Shown here: positions 1 through 11,445 of the stretch, one piece after another | How positions within the stretch are numbered: position 1 is the first letter of the stretch | How the letters are laid out: every line of letters begins with the position of its first letter | Source: Oxytricha trifallax | Taxonomy: Eukaryota > Ciliophora > Spirotrichea > Sporadotrichida > Oxytrichidae | Length of the DNA: 64,000 bases | NCBI GenBank assembly: GCA_000711775.1 | Contig: ARYC01001084.1 | Coordinates: 22,509-86,508, forward strand | Direction: 5' to 3' | Position numbers and translations under genes: made by a program | Notes under the pieces: generated by a model | Databases searched by the model: none | Told to the model about the DNA's origin: nothing | The model's input: only the letters and a program-made list of their open reading frames with translations

Positions 1-889
1 CTTGGTAGTACCCCCCGTCTCGTAGTACCCCCCGTACCCCCCCTAAAATATCCTATTTCATATCAAATTTTTTATCCTTAGGGTCTAAATCGATTTCCTT
101 CTTGACATCTCGACATCATAAATTTTATGTTTTTATATATAAAATTTCATAATTTTATCAAAATTTTTAAATTCTATATTAATGCCTTATATGATTTGAT
201 TTTTAAGTTTTGACAAGTTTCACAATATTTTTCAACATTTTCTTGCCTATCCTTTGTGAAAAATATTTAAAAAATAATTTTCCATTAAAAATATTAAAAT
301 TTAATTTATAATTAATTTTATTGACTACCATACACAAATTTTATTGTAAAAATTTTTTCCGCTTAATTCAACTTCATTCGACTTAATTCTTAGAAAAAGT
401 ATGATTAATTTTTCAAATTTCAAAATTTTGAATATTTTATATTTGTTAATTGAAAAAATTCAAAATTTTGAAATTTGAAAAATTAATCATACTTTTTCTA
501 AGAATTAAGTCGAATGAAGTTGAATTAAGCGGAAAAAATTTTTACAATAAAATTTGTGTATGGTAGTCAATAAAAATTAATTATAAATTAAATTTTAATA
601 TTTTTAATGGAAAATTATTTTTTAAATATTTTTCACTAAGGATAGGCAAAAAAATGTTGAAAAATATTGTGAAACTTGTCAAAACTTAAAAATCAAATCA
701 TATAAGGCATTAATATAGAATTTAAAAATTTTGATAAAATTATGAAATTTTATATATAAAAACATAAAATTTATGATGTCGAGATGTCAAGAAGGAAATC
801 GATTTAGACCCTAAGGATAAAAAATTTGATATGAAATAGGATATTTTAGGGGGGTACGGGGGGCTACGGGGACGGGGGGTACTACCAAG
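1..889. repeat. giant foldback A (889 bp palindrome, G-tract tips)
   Basis: Left arm about 1-431 and right arm about 459-889 are reverse complements over nearly their whole length, around a loop of about 27 bp. Tips read CTTGGTAGTACCCCCC and GGGGGGTACTACCAAG. Four to five C6/G6 tracts sit within 45 bp of each tip, so a G-quadruplex is possible on the G strand. Arms differ by only a few substitutions and indels, which implies recent origin or active homogenisation. The left tip coincides with the window edge, so the true boundary may lie outside. Just beyond the right tip the GGGGGGTnCTACCAAGAA unit recurs (890-915). Internal motif TTTCCTTCTTGACATCT (94-110) recurs almost exactly in foldback B. 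Confidence 0.93.
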
Positions 890-2219
890 AAGGGGGGTGC
901 TACCAAGAAGGAGGGTACGGGGGGGTCGGGTGTCGGTCAGAACACTCGATCATCAACTCTAAGTCCCCATCTTCCATCAGTCGTTTTCTCATGTACACTG
1001 CCACTTCGATCTCGTTGAAGGGGAACTTTTCATCTTGCCTCTGCATCTGACTCGTGAATTCTGCCCTTAGCATCCTTGTCTCAAAGGACTTTCTGCCCAA
1101 TTCACTCATACTCTCGAAAGGCAGCTGGTTTGATATTGCTATCACCTGGCAGTTCTAGAATCTTATCACGGGATCTTTGTATTTGAGGTTCACTGGATAC
1201 CCCTCGCCTTCGAAAAATTTCTTTAAATCGTCTATCTTTTCGCCGTCTTAAAAGATGTCTCTCTTGATTTCGTCCATAATGACCAGGTAGGGCTCTGTTT
1301 TTGATTTGCTTGAGTCAATGCAAAATGTGCGATTGAGTATTCTAAAATCCTCCGTGATAAAGATTTTTCGAAGGAACTTAGCGATCGTTGTCTTACCCGT
1401 GTTAGGATATCCAAATAGCCAGACAACATTCACCTTTTCTGGGCATTTTCTAAAGATTACTTTGTAGATCTTGTCAACCGCATCATAGTACATCATATCC
1501 TCCAATGACTTGGCATCTAGAGCATTTAAATGTGGGGATTCGGTGTCAGATCGTTGAAGGAAGCTAATTAGTGATGACAACTTCGTTTGCTTTGGAGGGG
1601 GTTTTTATATAATTTTTGTCTCAAATCCTTAGTATGTGAGCAAGGTCTTGTGATTCTGCACGATTTATTCACAAATAGCATCATTGTCTTGATACATCTC
1701 GTACATGTCGTTGACGTTCTTTATCTGCTAGGTTCTAATTAGCTGCTTGAATGTACCAGCAATTTCTGGAGATTATGCGGAGGTTCTGGCAGATCTGTTC
1801 TTATTCCCCTGATTTCTAGATTAGACTTTTGAGAAGGCTAGAAAAGCTTAGAAACATTCGACGTTCCCACATGAAAGAACAAGTTTATCGTACTGATCAT
1901 AAATCTTCCTGATTTTTACTTTGCTGACTACCGAGTAGGATAGCTTTAGGTCTTTCAAGGCCTTATAGCCAAGATAGTCAGGCTTGCTGAAGTAGTTTTT
2001 GCATAATCCAAGTCCATCAGGTTTGATGTGTATAGAGAGGTACTATCGTGGTGGCTAATCAGCGGTGCATTGGAATATGAGAGCGTGGCTAAATCTGTTT
2101 GTATTATTGGAGACTGCTTCGACCACTCTCGTGAAAATTTACTTTTCATCTTCTGTCTGAATCTAGAGCACAAAAATATGTCGCTCATTTGGGGTTTAAT
2201 CTATCTTCTGATTTTACAT
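693..2219 (-). CDS. Rep-like superfamily 3 helicase
   Basis: One uninterrupted frame of 508 codons, ATG at 2219 to TGA at 695-693, open only if TAA/TAG are glutamine. SF3 helicase motifs are in the right order: Walker A GYPNTGKTT (residues 270-278), Walker B YLVIMDEI (311-318), motif C VIAISNQLP with the sensor Asn at 364, and a candidate arginine finger in SFETRML (about 382). SF3 helicases unwind DNA in Rep proteins of CRESS-DNA and parvovirus-like replicons. The N-terminal 200 residues hold weak HUH-like hints (FVLQI, YFSK) but no clear two-histidine motif, so an endonuclease domain is unproven. About the last 70 codons run into the right arm of foldback A, giving repeated PPSWQ peptides, so the functional C-terminus may be near residue 440. 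Genetic code and continuity argue for a resident element, not contamination. Confidence 0.8.
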
Positions 2220-2364
2220 TTCCATTTATACTGAACGTGATACTTGATTGCTTATTCCCTAGAGCTCACTTATATAGGAATAGTCTGCCACCCATTTCAA
2301 CATTCATTTTGTTTTAGTTTAATTATTATTAATTTAATTAATTAAATATATGTTAATCCATTCT

Positions 2365-2487
2365 GGTACAATCTGTAATTAAAAAACTATTTTCTTAGTT
2401 TAGTACAATGGTACAATTTAAACTGTTTTAAAATTACGCCCTAATATCTAAAAAACTAAAAAAAGATTTTAGTACAATGGTACAATT
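2365..2487. repeat. iteron-like repeats upstream of the Rep-like gene
   Basis: The 20-mer TTTAGTACAATGGTACAATT occurs at 2399-2418 and again at 2468-2487, start to start 69 bp. A third partial copy, CTGGTACAATC, is at 2363-2373. They lie 145-270 bp upstream of the Rep-like start codon. Short direct repeats in this position are typical origin (iteron) sites of Rep replicons; that role is inferred. Confidence 0.6.
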
Positions 2488-2499
2488 CTATTATTTGGT

Positions 2500-5400
2500 C
2501 ATAATTAATTTTAATATATTAAATTACAATTAAAAGTGTGTCAAATCAAAATATAATTAAAGCCATTAGTTTTAAGTGCCAGTTAAGATTACTAATGAAT
2601 ATCAAGTTTATTTATGTTTCTTAAATTTCCTAATATTATCTATTTTAACAATATTAGTATATATATTCAACTATCTCTCTTATTATCATTATTTTTCTCT
2701 TTTAAACATTCTTTAGTTTTAATTAAAAATGAATAATATGCAGAAATTCCTCTAAAAGGGAATCGAATAATTAAATTGTTTTTTCAATGAAACTGAATAA
2801 TTAAATTATTTTATATTTATGGAAAAAAATATTTGTAAATTAAAATTATTTTTATAATATAATAAAAATTATAAAATATTAAAAAAACTGAGGAAATATC
2901 ACATAAATAAAATAACAATATTAAAGGCATATCTAACAAATAATTTACAATATTGTTTAGATAAATTAATTTTATTGATAATGAATTTATAGAATAGAGA
3001 GCAATATTTTTAACTTTTCATTTCACATGTTTAAAAAATGTTTTGTTTTCTCAATGAAATGATGCAAATTTTTTATTTATTTTTTAAAAAATTCCTAAAA
3101 TTAAAAAGTTTATGTTGTTTGAAATTAATAATGAAAATGCATAGAATTAAGTTATTCATCTCCATTTTAGATTAATTAAATTTTAATTATAATTTATATT
3201 TAGTGATAATGAATCAGCTTAGAAACACGAACGACGATATTTCAAAGATTATCTTGAATTATAAACAACAAGGATTTTTATAATATGTTAAAAGTACAAT
3301 TATACTGATAAATGTAATAATAAATTTAAATATAAAGACGCATTATAAATTTATATAAAAAACAACATTTATTAAGATTTAATAAAATATTTATTTCCCC
3401 GTTTATTTTTATACTGGTTAGCTTTTGTACCTTATACTCCTTTTTCAATATATATTTAATCATAAAAAGATATTATATAAATTCTTTAACTTTTTTAAAA
3501 AATTTCAATCAAACATTTGTGGAGGCAATTTTGATTCAAATGTTGAATGTCCTAGTATACTACCTTAACAAAAATAAGGGCAAAGCTTATTATAACGCTA
3601 TAGTCATCTTTTATTGGTTTACAATTCAAATAAATATGAAAATATATTATACGAATATTTTATATCCATTAAAAAATTAAACCATGAAAGTTTGTGTATC
3701 ACTGAATCATTTTCTTAAATAAATTTATTTATCATTTTTTTAGAATTATCTAAATTAGAATTCTATTAGTTATTTTTATGCCAACTGTTATTATAGAAAG
3801 TTTCTTATAAAAATTTATTTGCCTTAATTTTAAATTCAAATAAGCTAAATAATGATATTCAAGGTTATCTTAATATCTAAAGTTGAGTAAAAAAATATAT
3901 TAACTTAAAAATTTCTAATTAAATAATAATGAGTAAAAAATCACTCATTTCTATATAACAATTAGATAGTGTTTGATTATTTATATTCGTTAATTATTAA
4001 ACCATAAGAGTTTATTTAAATATAAAAAATAAGAGAAATTGTTCAAATTGATTGTTAATAAATTAATTGATTAATTGATTTAACAGCAAATATTTTAAAA
4101 ATAATTTATTATATCTTGGAATATTATTAAAATAGTGAATGGTAGTATTGACAGGCAAAGTTCACGTTGATAATCTGAAATAAAAAGATGAATTCTTTGT
4201 CAATCAATTGTAAGTATTCCAAATAATCATAGACTAGAATATTTGTTTTTTAGCATACATCATTAAAATAGACCATAAAATATTTCCCTTTCAGTATTTC
4301 AGATTCTTAAAAGAAATAAACTATATGATTTATGTTTAATTATAAAATATAATTTATACTATAATGAATGCTATATATATATAAATTTATAAATGTTCAG
4401 TTAAAGCTGACACATATATAATATAATTTCTTAATTTCTAAAATATTTTGTTATTGTCTATCCCATGACAGATAAAATAATGTCGCTTCACAAAAAGCTA
4501 TAACTAATGAGATTACTAAATTGCATAATTCTTGCCATTTAACATTTATATAATTTAATATAATTATATAAAATCTAATAATCTTATATAAATAATTATA
4601 CTCTTTATAAGTATAGAAGAAATTCTGTTATTGTTAAAAATAATGTTGAATCTCATATTTAGAAAAATATTATTAAATAATTTAAAATTTAGAAATAAAA
4701 ACTTTAAATTATAATAAATAACCTCTATATTTCCCACCCCCCCTAAGAATCTTTATTTAATTTTATAATTCTTTATAATTTTTTGCCATTTTTAACTGCA
4801 ATTAATCTTTGTAAACTTTATTAATTTAATGAGAAATTAATTTCTTTTATTTTATAGTAACTCATGCAGCTGCCTATTTATGTTGTTTTTATCACGATGT
4901 GTAGACTTAAGTTGGAAGAGAACCTCATTTCTATTCTTCGTTTCAAAACTCTACGATTTGCTCACAATTTTAATTAAAAATAGAAATAATATTAATTAAG
5001 GTATAATTATGAAAGTAAATATGTATATATAAAAAAGTAAGTTACAATAAGCTAAGCGATTGGTTTTGTAAGTATTTTAAAAAATGCTTAATATAAAGAA
5101 TTTTGATCTAATTTTTTATTAATCTGAATAAATATATGATATAGGAAACATAATAAAATTATTTATATTTGCTCATTAATTTTCAATACATATCATCCAA
5201 GTAACTTATGAAAATTCTTTTGTTTGCTTCAAGTAGCAAAATTAAAATAAATGTTTTACATTAATTATATTTTAAATACTCATCTAATAAAATTAAAATT
5301 AGAGATTCAGTCTTCATTGAATATCAGAGGAAAATTAATATCTATACATGTTAATGAATCCCTCCCTCCCTTTGGTTAATAATAATTAGTATTGTTGCAA

Positions 5401-6770
5401 TTAATAAATTTTAGAAGTTAGTTTATTTCATGTGTTAAGAAATAATTATGAAAGTTTTAAATAAATAATTTTAAAATATTTTTTATAATTCAATATTAAC
5501 GAATTATAAGTATTTACACTATATCTAATAAGTTTATAAAACTTTGGAATCATATTTTTTTTCAAGTTTATTATTATAAGGTGCTTATATTCCTTGATTT
5601 GAAATTATTAAAAAATAATAATTATATTTCAAATTTTTGTTTTTATAGAAATGCCATTATAAATTTTATTTGAATTAATCATTAGTTATCAATTATTAAA
5701 CATGTGAAATATTCATAAAATTTATAAAATGCAAAGCAACTTATTATATTTGTGAATTATTAAAATCAAATCCACAAATGGAATAAATATTTTTTAGAAT
5801 AAAATTCCAAACTTCAGCTACCTTGCATATTTGATTGAAATTATAATTTTTCTGAAAGCAGTCAAGTTTCAGGATGAAATTCTTACAGAGCTCAAGAATG
5901 CAATTACCGAAACCAAAGACGTAAGATTTATTATAGGATATAAGAGTTTCAAAAATTTGTATTTGTATATAAATTTTTATGTTTATAATAAAAAATTATA
6001 ATGAGTCCGGGTTTATTTCTAAGTTTATTAAAAATGGAATATTGAAAGCTTACAAATAAGATTATAGGCGGAGTTAGATCTAAGAATCAGTAAAAATAAA
6101 TGAATTTCCAAATAAATGAGTAAATAATTAAAAATAATTCTAATATAAGCTATGATATAAATAGTATTTGAATTGATTATGTATGCCTTTGTAATTAATA
6201 TATGCTCTTAAAGTAAATAGTATTATAACTGATTTTTTTTTATCATTAAAAATCATGACTACTTAACTTTTGAAATCCAATTATAATTAGTTTAAGTCAA
6301 TTATAATTAGTGTAAGTCCAAATAATTTTACAAACTTATGTATGTATAAACGAAATAATAAAAATTGGGAGCATTATAATTCTAAGACTCCTGAGTCTAC
6401 ATCTATTTACCTTAAAGAGTTATCTACAAATCCTTAAAGTACTTACTTTTTAAGATTTTATGATTTTTATAGTATATAAGTTTATGAAAATGTATATTAA
6501 ACTTGAGTTATAACAAGAACGAAATACAACTAATCATAATTAATATAATAAAGCAATGACTCTTCAATTATTTATGGGGTAATAAAGTATCAAAGAAATA
6601 ATACTATAATGGAAAATTTAACAAAAAACTTAAATATAGCTTATTTATACCAGGTTATTTAAAAGAAATTTATAACAACCTAGCTCTTATTTATGATAAT
6701 TTTTTAGATATAAAATATTTTAAATGAAAGACTTTATTGATATCAGTCTACATAAAAACTTGAATTCTAA
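2500..6770. other. AT-rich germline-limited region, no confident gene
   Basis: Nearly gene-free, very AT-rich sequence without long frames. Two patches have richer composition and open frames on the + strand and may be orphan MDSs: about 4855-4975 (either a hydrophobic or a His/Cys-containing frame) and about 5840-5935 (a frame reading KFQDEILTELKNAITETK). Either could be an N-terminal segment of the histidine kinase gene downstream, but I found no pointer pair. Confidence 0.5.
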
Positions 6771-6774
6771 CTGA

Positions 6775-6958
6775 ATGTTCAATAAATATAAATTCTTTAG
6801 AACTCATAGAATAATATTATATTGTAGATTAGTTAAATTATTGCCAGAGGGAGTAATGATTTTAAATACTGAAACTAGATCAATTCAGCTAATAAATAGG
6901 ATAGCGATTAAATTTTTCAAACCTTAAGATGATAAATTTATTTATTTCTACAATTAAT
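6775..6958 (+). CDS. hybrid histidine kinase, 5' segment (PAS-like)
   Basis: Open frame from ATG 6775 containing KLLPEGVMILN and SIQLINRIAIKFF, which resembles the start of a PAS-type sensor region as found ahead of HisKA domains. It runs up to the TBE insertion at 6962. The kinase core lies in the same orientation on the other side of the TBE, so this is read as part of the same gene. Collapsing the AAT target duplication alone leaves the two frames one base out of phase, so another IES or a different pointer must be involved. The true start codon and any upstream transmembrane segments are not located. Confidence 0.5.
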
Positions 6959-7067
6959 AATCAAAACCCCAAAACCCCTTAGTGAGGTTTATAAGTGGTT
7001 TGATTTGTAGGGTATAGTTGGGGTCTTATTGAGGTTAGTAGAGAAAACGCAGGTTTTTTATGAATTT

Positions 7068-9036
7068 AATGAATATTTAATGAGAATAACTGTACTTAAT
7101 TCAAACAATTTTATCTGCTTATCTTTGTGATACCTCTTGAATTTAGCAGTCTGTAGTTGTTCTAGTATATCATCCAATGATTATCGTGAATATGCTGGAG
7201 CATTTACGATGACCATCTCAACTATCTTCTTAATTTCATTGCATATTTCATCTTGCTTAATATGTTTAGCAGCCAAACTTATTGATTATTTCTCATATTT
7301 TCTTCCAAAGTATGACATACTTTCCATATCGCACTCTAAGATAATTGCAGCTACCGCCCAAACATCCCATAATACAGACCCATTAGTCCATTTCTCTCTT
7401 ATAGGGAAGTATCCTGGAGTGCCTAAAACATTAGCTAAAGTCACTATCTCTTGTCTTATTGCTCTGTTGAAATCTATGACTACTACTTCTAAAGGGCAGA
7501 GATTTAGCATTACATTTTCTGGCTTCAAATCTCTATGAACATACCCTAGATCATGGAGCTCTTTCACACCCTTAGTCATATCTGTGAGTATCTCATCAAA
7601 TCATCAGGATATCTATTATGGCAGAAATACTCTCTTAGAGTCATTTCAAACTTCTTGAGTCTCAAAGCAATAAAACCATGACCAAGTATAACTCCGTCGA
7701 GCTCAGCTAAGTTCTTGCATTATCTTTTCTAAGCCTCTCTCAGTACTATGTATTCATTTGCAAACTCATTATAATATTGCTCGTTCTTAATGAGATACTT
7801 GAATGGATATACCTTGTATGCAAATTCATCAACAACTATAAGTTTTACCTTGTTAGGTACGTCAATATTCAAATAGTTTTCAATACAGCTGCTTATATCG
7901 ACTGCATTTAATGCAGGTATATACATTCATAATTTATAATATAAAATTGATTAATTAAATTGATAATAAATTATAATAAAATGAAGTCTTAAGATGGTGT
8001 TGGTGAAGATGGTGGTCATTCACTAAAATTTGTAAGTTACAAAAAACATATCTAAAATTTTTTTATTTCAGCAATACTTACCAGCAGGAGTAGAATGTCA
8101 ATTGACCGAAATTTCAAGTGACGCTAGAAAAAGATGGGAACAACAAAGTAGGTGTGGCCAGATGGAGCAAAGTACGAAGGTCAATATTAGGATGATAGAG
8201 CTGTTTATGATTCCTTTTTCTTTAATTATCTATACTAATACTTTTAATTAAAATTCATTTTCGTTTTAAATTATACATTTCCACTTATTTTTCATAATTG
8301 CTCTCTCTTATAAGCATGCATTATACATACCATTTGCTGGTTGGTTCATTGACTCCAACCGCTTCTATCTCTTAAGTCTATCCTACTGTTCTTTTTGTGA
8401 CTCAAGAGAGTTATTTTTTCTTTTAGCAGGTACAAGCCTTTAAGTTTCCTCATCTTTAGCAGGAATTCGATTAAATGATGCTTTTGCATATGTCTCATTA
8501 CTTTAGCTGAGTGAGTATAAGACTTCATGCAGGTAGTGCATTAGTATCTACCATCTACTTATCATGCTTGAAGTAGATCTTAGCTCTACCAGAGTGTAAC
8601 TCTTTGATGTGTCTCTTCAAGCTAGACTCAGATGAGAAGAAATTTTAGCAGTCTTCACATTAAAATGTTTTAATTTTTTCTATTGGTTGCTGTTCCTTAT
8701 CTTCCTCAACCAATTCAACTTATGTTTAAACTCCCAACTCAGCACTCTACTTCTTGTTTTAAACTGAAATTTTAAAGACCTCAGCTTCAAACTCTAGAGC
8801 TCTTAGCTATACCTCCTTTTCAATATAAATTACTTCTGATTTCTTGGAGGAGCAAAAGTTGAGCAATGATTAACCTGTTCCAAGAGAAACTGCCTTACGA
8901 TTTAAGTTAGCCGCTATGTTTAAATTCAAATTTAAATTTATATTATTAATAAGTAAAAGCCTCACTGGCTATACTAACTTTGTGTAGGAGCAGGCACTGC
9001 AACAACAATGGTTGATTCTTAGGTGTTAGACATCAT
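7068..9036 (-). pseudogene. TBE zinc-finger/kinase (57 kDa) gene, broken
   Basis: Starts ATGATG at 9036. It carries C2H2 fingers: one with CEDC then HIKELH near 8580-8665, another with CTTC then HMQKHH near 8465-8540, in different frames, so a frameshift lies between them. A protein kinase region follows (about 7100-7930): HRDLKPEN catalytic loop, DFNRA in place of DFG, a GTPGYF activation segment and DVWA. The altered DFG makes catalysis doubtful. An in-frame TGA occurs about 24 codons after the start. No TGA precedes the inverted repeat, so the 3' end given is approximate. Confidence 0.75.
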
Positions 9037-9083
9037 ATTTATACTTAGTTTATAACTATAAATTTTCTAATTTTATGCTTAAT

Positions 9084-9310
9084 ATTTTTAATTTTGGTAC
9101 CAACTGAGAATAAATTCAGGTTGGTACTGGTACCAATTAGGTTTTGAACCATTTTGGAACTTTTCCATTAAAACCTCATTAGTTAAAAACTAGGTACTAA
9201 TTAAGTTTTGGTACTATTAAATTGGTACCAATTAAATTTAAACGAATTTAGTACCGGTCCTAATCAAATTTAAACAAATTTAGTACTAATTTAATGGAAC
9301 TAAATTGATA
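9084..9310. repeat. GGTAC-rich repeat cluster between TBE genes
   Basis: Non-coding spacer between the divergent starts of the zinc-finger/kinase and 22K genes. It contains many imperfect, mixed-orientation copies of GGTACCAATTAA/TTAGTACC-type words and can fold on itself. Position suggests a shared regulatory or transposase-binding region; this is inference. Confidence 0.5.
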
Positions 9311-9483
9311 AAAATGGAGCTCCATCTCTGAAGTTTGTTACAGCTTCTGCCAGCTTTCTCCACGTATCTTACCAGGTTGACCTCCTGTAAGATGCCCATA
9401 TTTAATACTTAGATTTTTAACAGTAGGATCCAGAACTCTATATATTAAAATTTGAAATTCAATAACAAAGAGAAGGAACAAGG

Positions 9484-10274
9484 ATGGAATCTATAAGTAC
9501 TGCAATGAAGAGGGTTGAAGCTTAAGAAATGATCTCAAGATTTAGAAGCAAGGAAGATCTCTATCGATACCTCACTTAGCATGGTAAGCATGTGACAGAT
9601 ACCTAATCATATACTATAGTGGGTTTATTCCTTCCAACGATGGAAGATACCAAAATTTCATTCATAAAAGCGATACTCTGTGATGAGAAGAAAGCCTTCA
9701 AAAACAATGAAATAAAGTTGATAGATATACCAAACTACCCAGAGATTTCAGTCACTAATCTCTACGAGGATGCGATGAAAGATGAAGAGTTGGTAGTTTT
9801 CCTTCCTACCAAGAAACAACTCTCTAACAAGCTTCCAGAAAGGAGCTTCTTCTTTGGAGTTCTCGGCACTTTAAGAGAGAGTTATCTCAGAGAGATCATT
9901 GAAGAAGCTCACAAAAAACGCTACTCTATTTCTCCTGAAGATTAAAAGAAGCAAGGCATACTAATAAGCGAGACCTGGCTCGCTGAGCTTAAGAAGCACC
10001 CATTCCTCTCTAGTAAGCTTTGATTCATAACTTTGTAGGGAAACCTCGAACTGGTATATTCCTAATGAAAGAGCATGCGAAGGTTCACAGAGAGAGAAAG
10101 TCATAGACTATTTATAAAGTGAGCAAGAGACTTTATAAAGATGTCTAAAAGCCAGAAGAAATGAACATAGATGCAGGAGCTGGCACAAAGAGAAGAAATA
10201 TGGGTCCAAGCAAGCCTTAAGAAGAGGAGAAGAAAGAGAAGCCAAACCCCTTTATGGGCCAATTTAATATGTGA
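9484..10274 (+). pseudogene. TBE 22 kDa protein gene, frameshifted
   Basis: Frame from ATG 9484 reads through reassigned TAA/TAG to a TGA near 10020. A +1 frame then continues with basic residues (VHRERKS, KRLYKDV) to TGA at 10272-10274, so a single-base frameshift splits the gene. Position between the other two TBE genes and the + orientation match the conserved TBE 22K frame, whose function is not established. Confidence 0.75.
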
Positions 10275-10315
10275 ATATATTCATTCGTTTAAATCTAAAA
10301 CTTATTTATAAACAT

Positions 10316-11340
10316 TCATTCTTCCTTCTCTCGCACAAACTGTTGTCTTATCCACGCTTACTCTCTACAGCTGCTTTGAATCAAGTCTACTGTATCGATA
10401 GGCAAGTCATGCATAAGATGATACAGCAGCAGCTTCTTGTAGTGAGTCTTGATTTAACTCCACTAGAATTCTATTCCATTAAATTAAGGACTATAAGGAA
10501 CGTTATAAACAAAAGTTAAGTTTAGGTCTTCATAAGCTTTCTTAGACTCCTTAGTCTTATGAACTGAAAGGTTATCAACAAACAGGATGATCTCTTGGTT
10601 GCTATACTTCTCTCTGAGCTTATGTAAGAACTCTATATACTACTCTCGCTTAATAGAGCGAGGGTGAATCACATAACTCTCTAAGCCTGAATCTTCACTT
10701 ATACCAGCTAAAATTGCATGGGTGACTACCTTCACCTTTTAGTAATAAACTTCGATGTTATCATACTTCTTGTAACATGACTTATTAATAAAAGTGTTGA
10801 ACGTAAACACAGCTTCATCAGCATGATGAACTTGATGTTATTAGCAATAGCTCTCTGCATTTAATCATATATATAGTTTAAATTATTACTATAAAATGGC
10901 ACTGTAAAATCAATCACTCTCTTCACTCTGTTGACAGTCTTGAAAGTAATACCATTTCTTCTATAAATATTGGCTATAGTCTAAGGAGATACGCATATCA
11001 GGAAACTTGCGATGAACATTACAGCTCGCTAGTCTAGAGCAAAGTGTGCCCAATACTTTAAAGTCTTAGAGTCACAGAGGTAGTCAATATGATGCTGTGA
11101 GAACTTTTATTTTCTAGCAGGATGCTTTCAAGTACCAGAATTAAAATGCTAAACAGCTAACATGCAGTGATACCTAACAGTAGAGCCACTCTTGTGTAAG
11201 AGCTTTGCAATAGCTGCATAATTCAATACTGGTTTGACTTAATCGATATTAATACTCGTACCATACCTAAGCTGAAGCAGTAAATCTAAATATTTCTCAT
11301 CATAAATCGACCCTAAATTTCGCTAATTTCTATTTCTCAT
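10316..11340 (-). pseudogene. TBE 42 kDa transposase (DDE, Tc1/IS630-like), broken
   Basis: ATG at 11340 beside the right inverted repeat. DDE signatures are visible: ADEAVFTF (first acidic residue), ILFVDNLSVHKT (second), and PYSPQFNGIEF (last). Codon 71 is TGA, at a place that looks like a mutated TGG, and the frame shifts before ADEAVF, so no intact product is made. TBE transposases act in bulk DNA elimination in Oxytricha (known); this copy could not contribute protein. Confidence 0.85.
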
Positions 11341-11445
11341 TTTGTAAATAGGCCTAATTTCTCTACTAACCCCAATAAGACCCCAACTATACCCTACAAA
11401 TCAAAGCACTTATAAACCTCACTAAGGGGTTTTAGGGTTTTGAAT

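Larger units (their letters stand above)
6962..11442. mobile_element. TBE (telomere-bearing element) transposon, decayed copy
   Basis: 4481 bp element flanked by AAT (6959-6961 and 11443-11445), matching the ANT target preference known for Oxytricha TBEs. Terminal inverted repeats of 85 bp (6962-7046 and 11358-11442) begin CAAAACCCCAAAACCCC on the left; the right copy has one base changed in the telomeric part. Three open frames match the known TBE set: a zinc-finger/kinase protein, a 22 kDa protein and a 42 kDa DDE transposase. All three carry frameshifts or in-frame TGA codons, so this copy is inactive, although it can still be eliminated in trans during macronuclear development (known for the family). 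Confidence 0.95.

Noticed and set aside
693-2219. Complete HUH endonuclease domain in the Rep-like protein
   Set aside because: Candidate FVLQI and YFSK motifs are wrongly spaced and no clear HUH pair is visible; left as unproven.
2028-2234. 68-codon plus-strand frame opposite the helicase gene
   Set aside because: Shadow of the minus-strand SF3 helicase frame.
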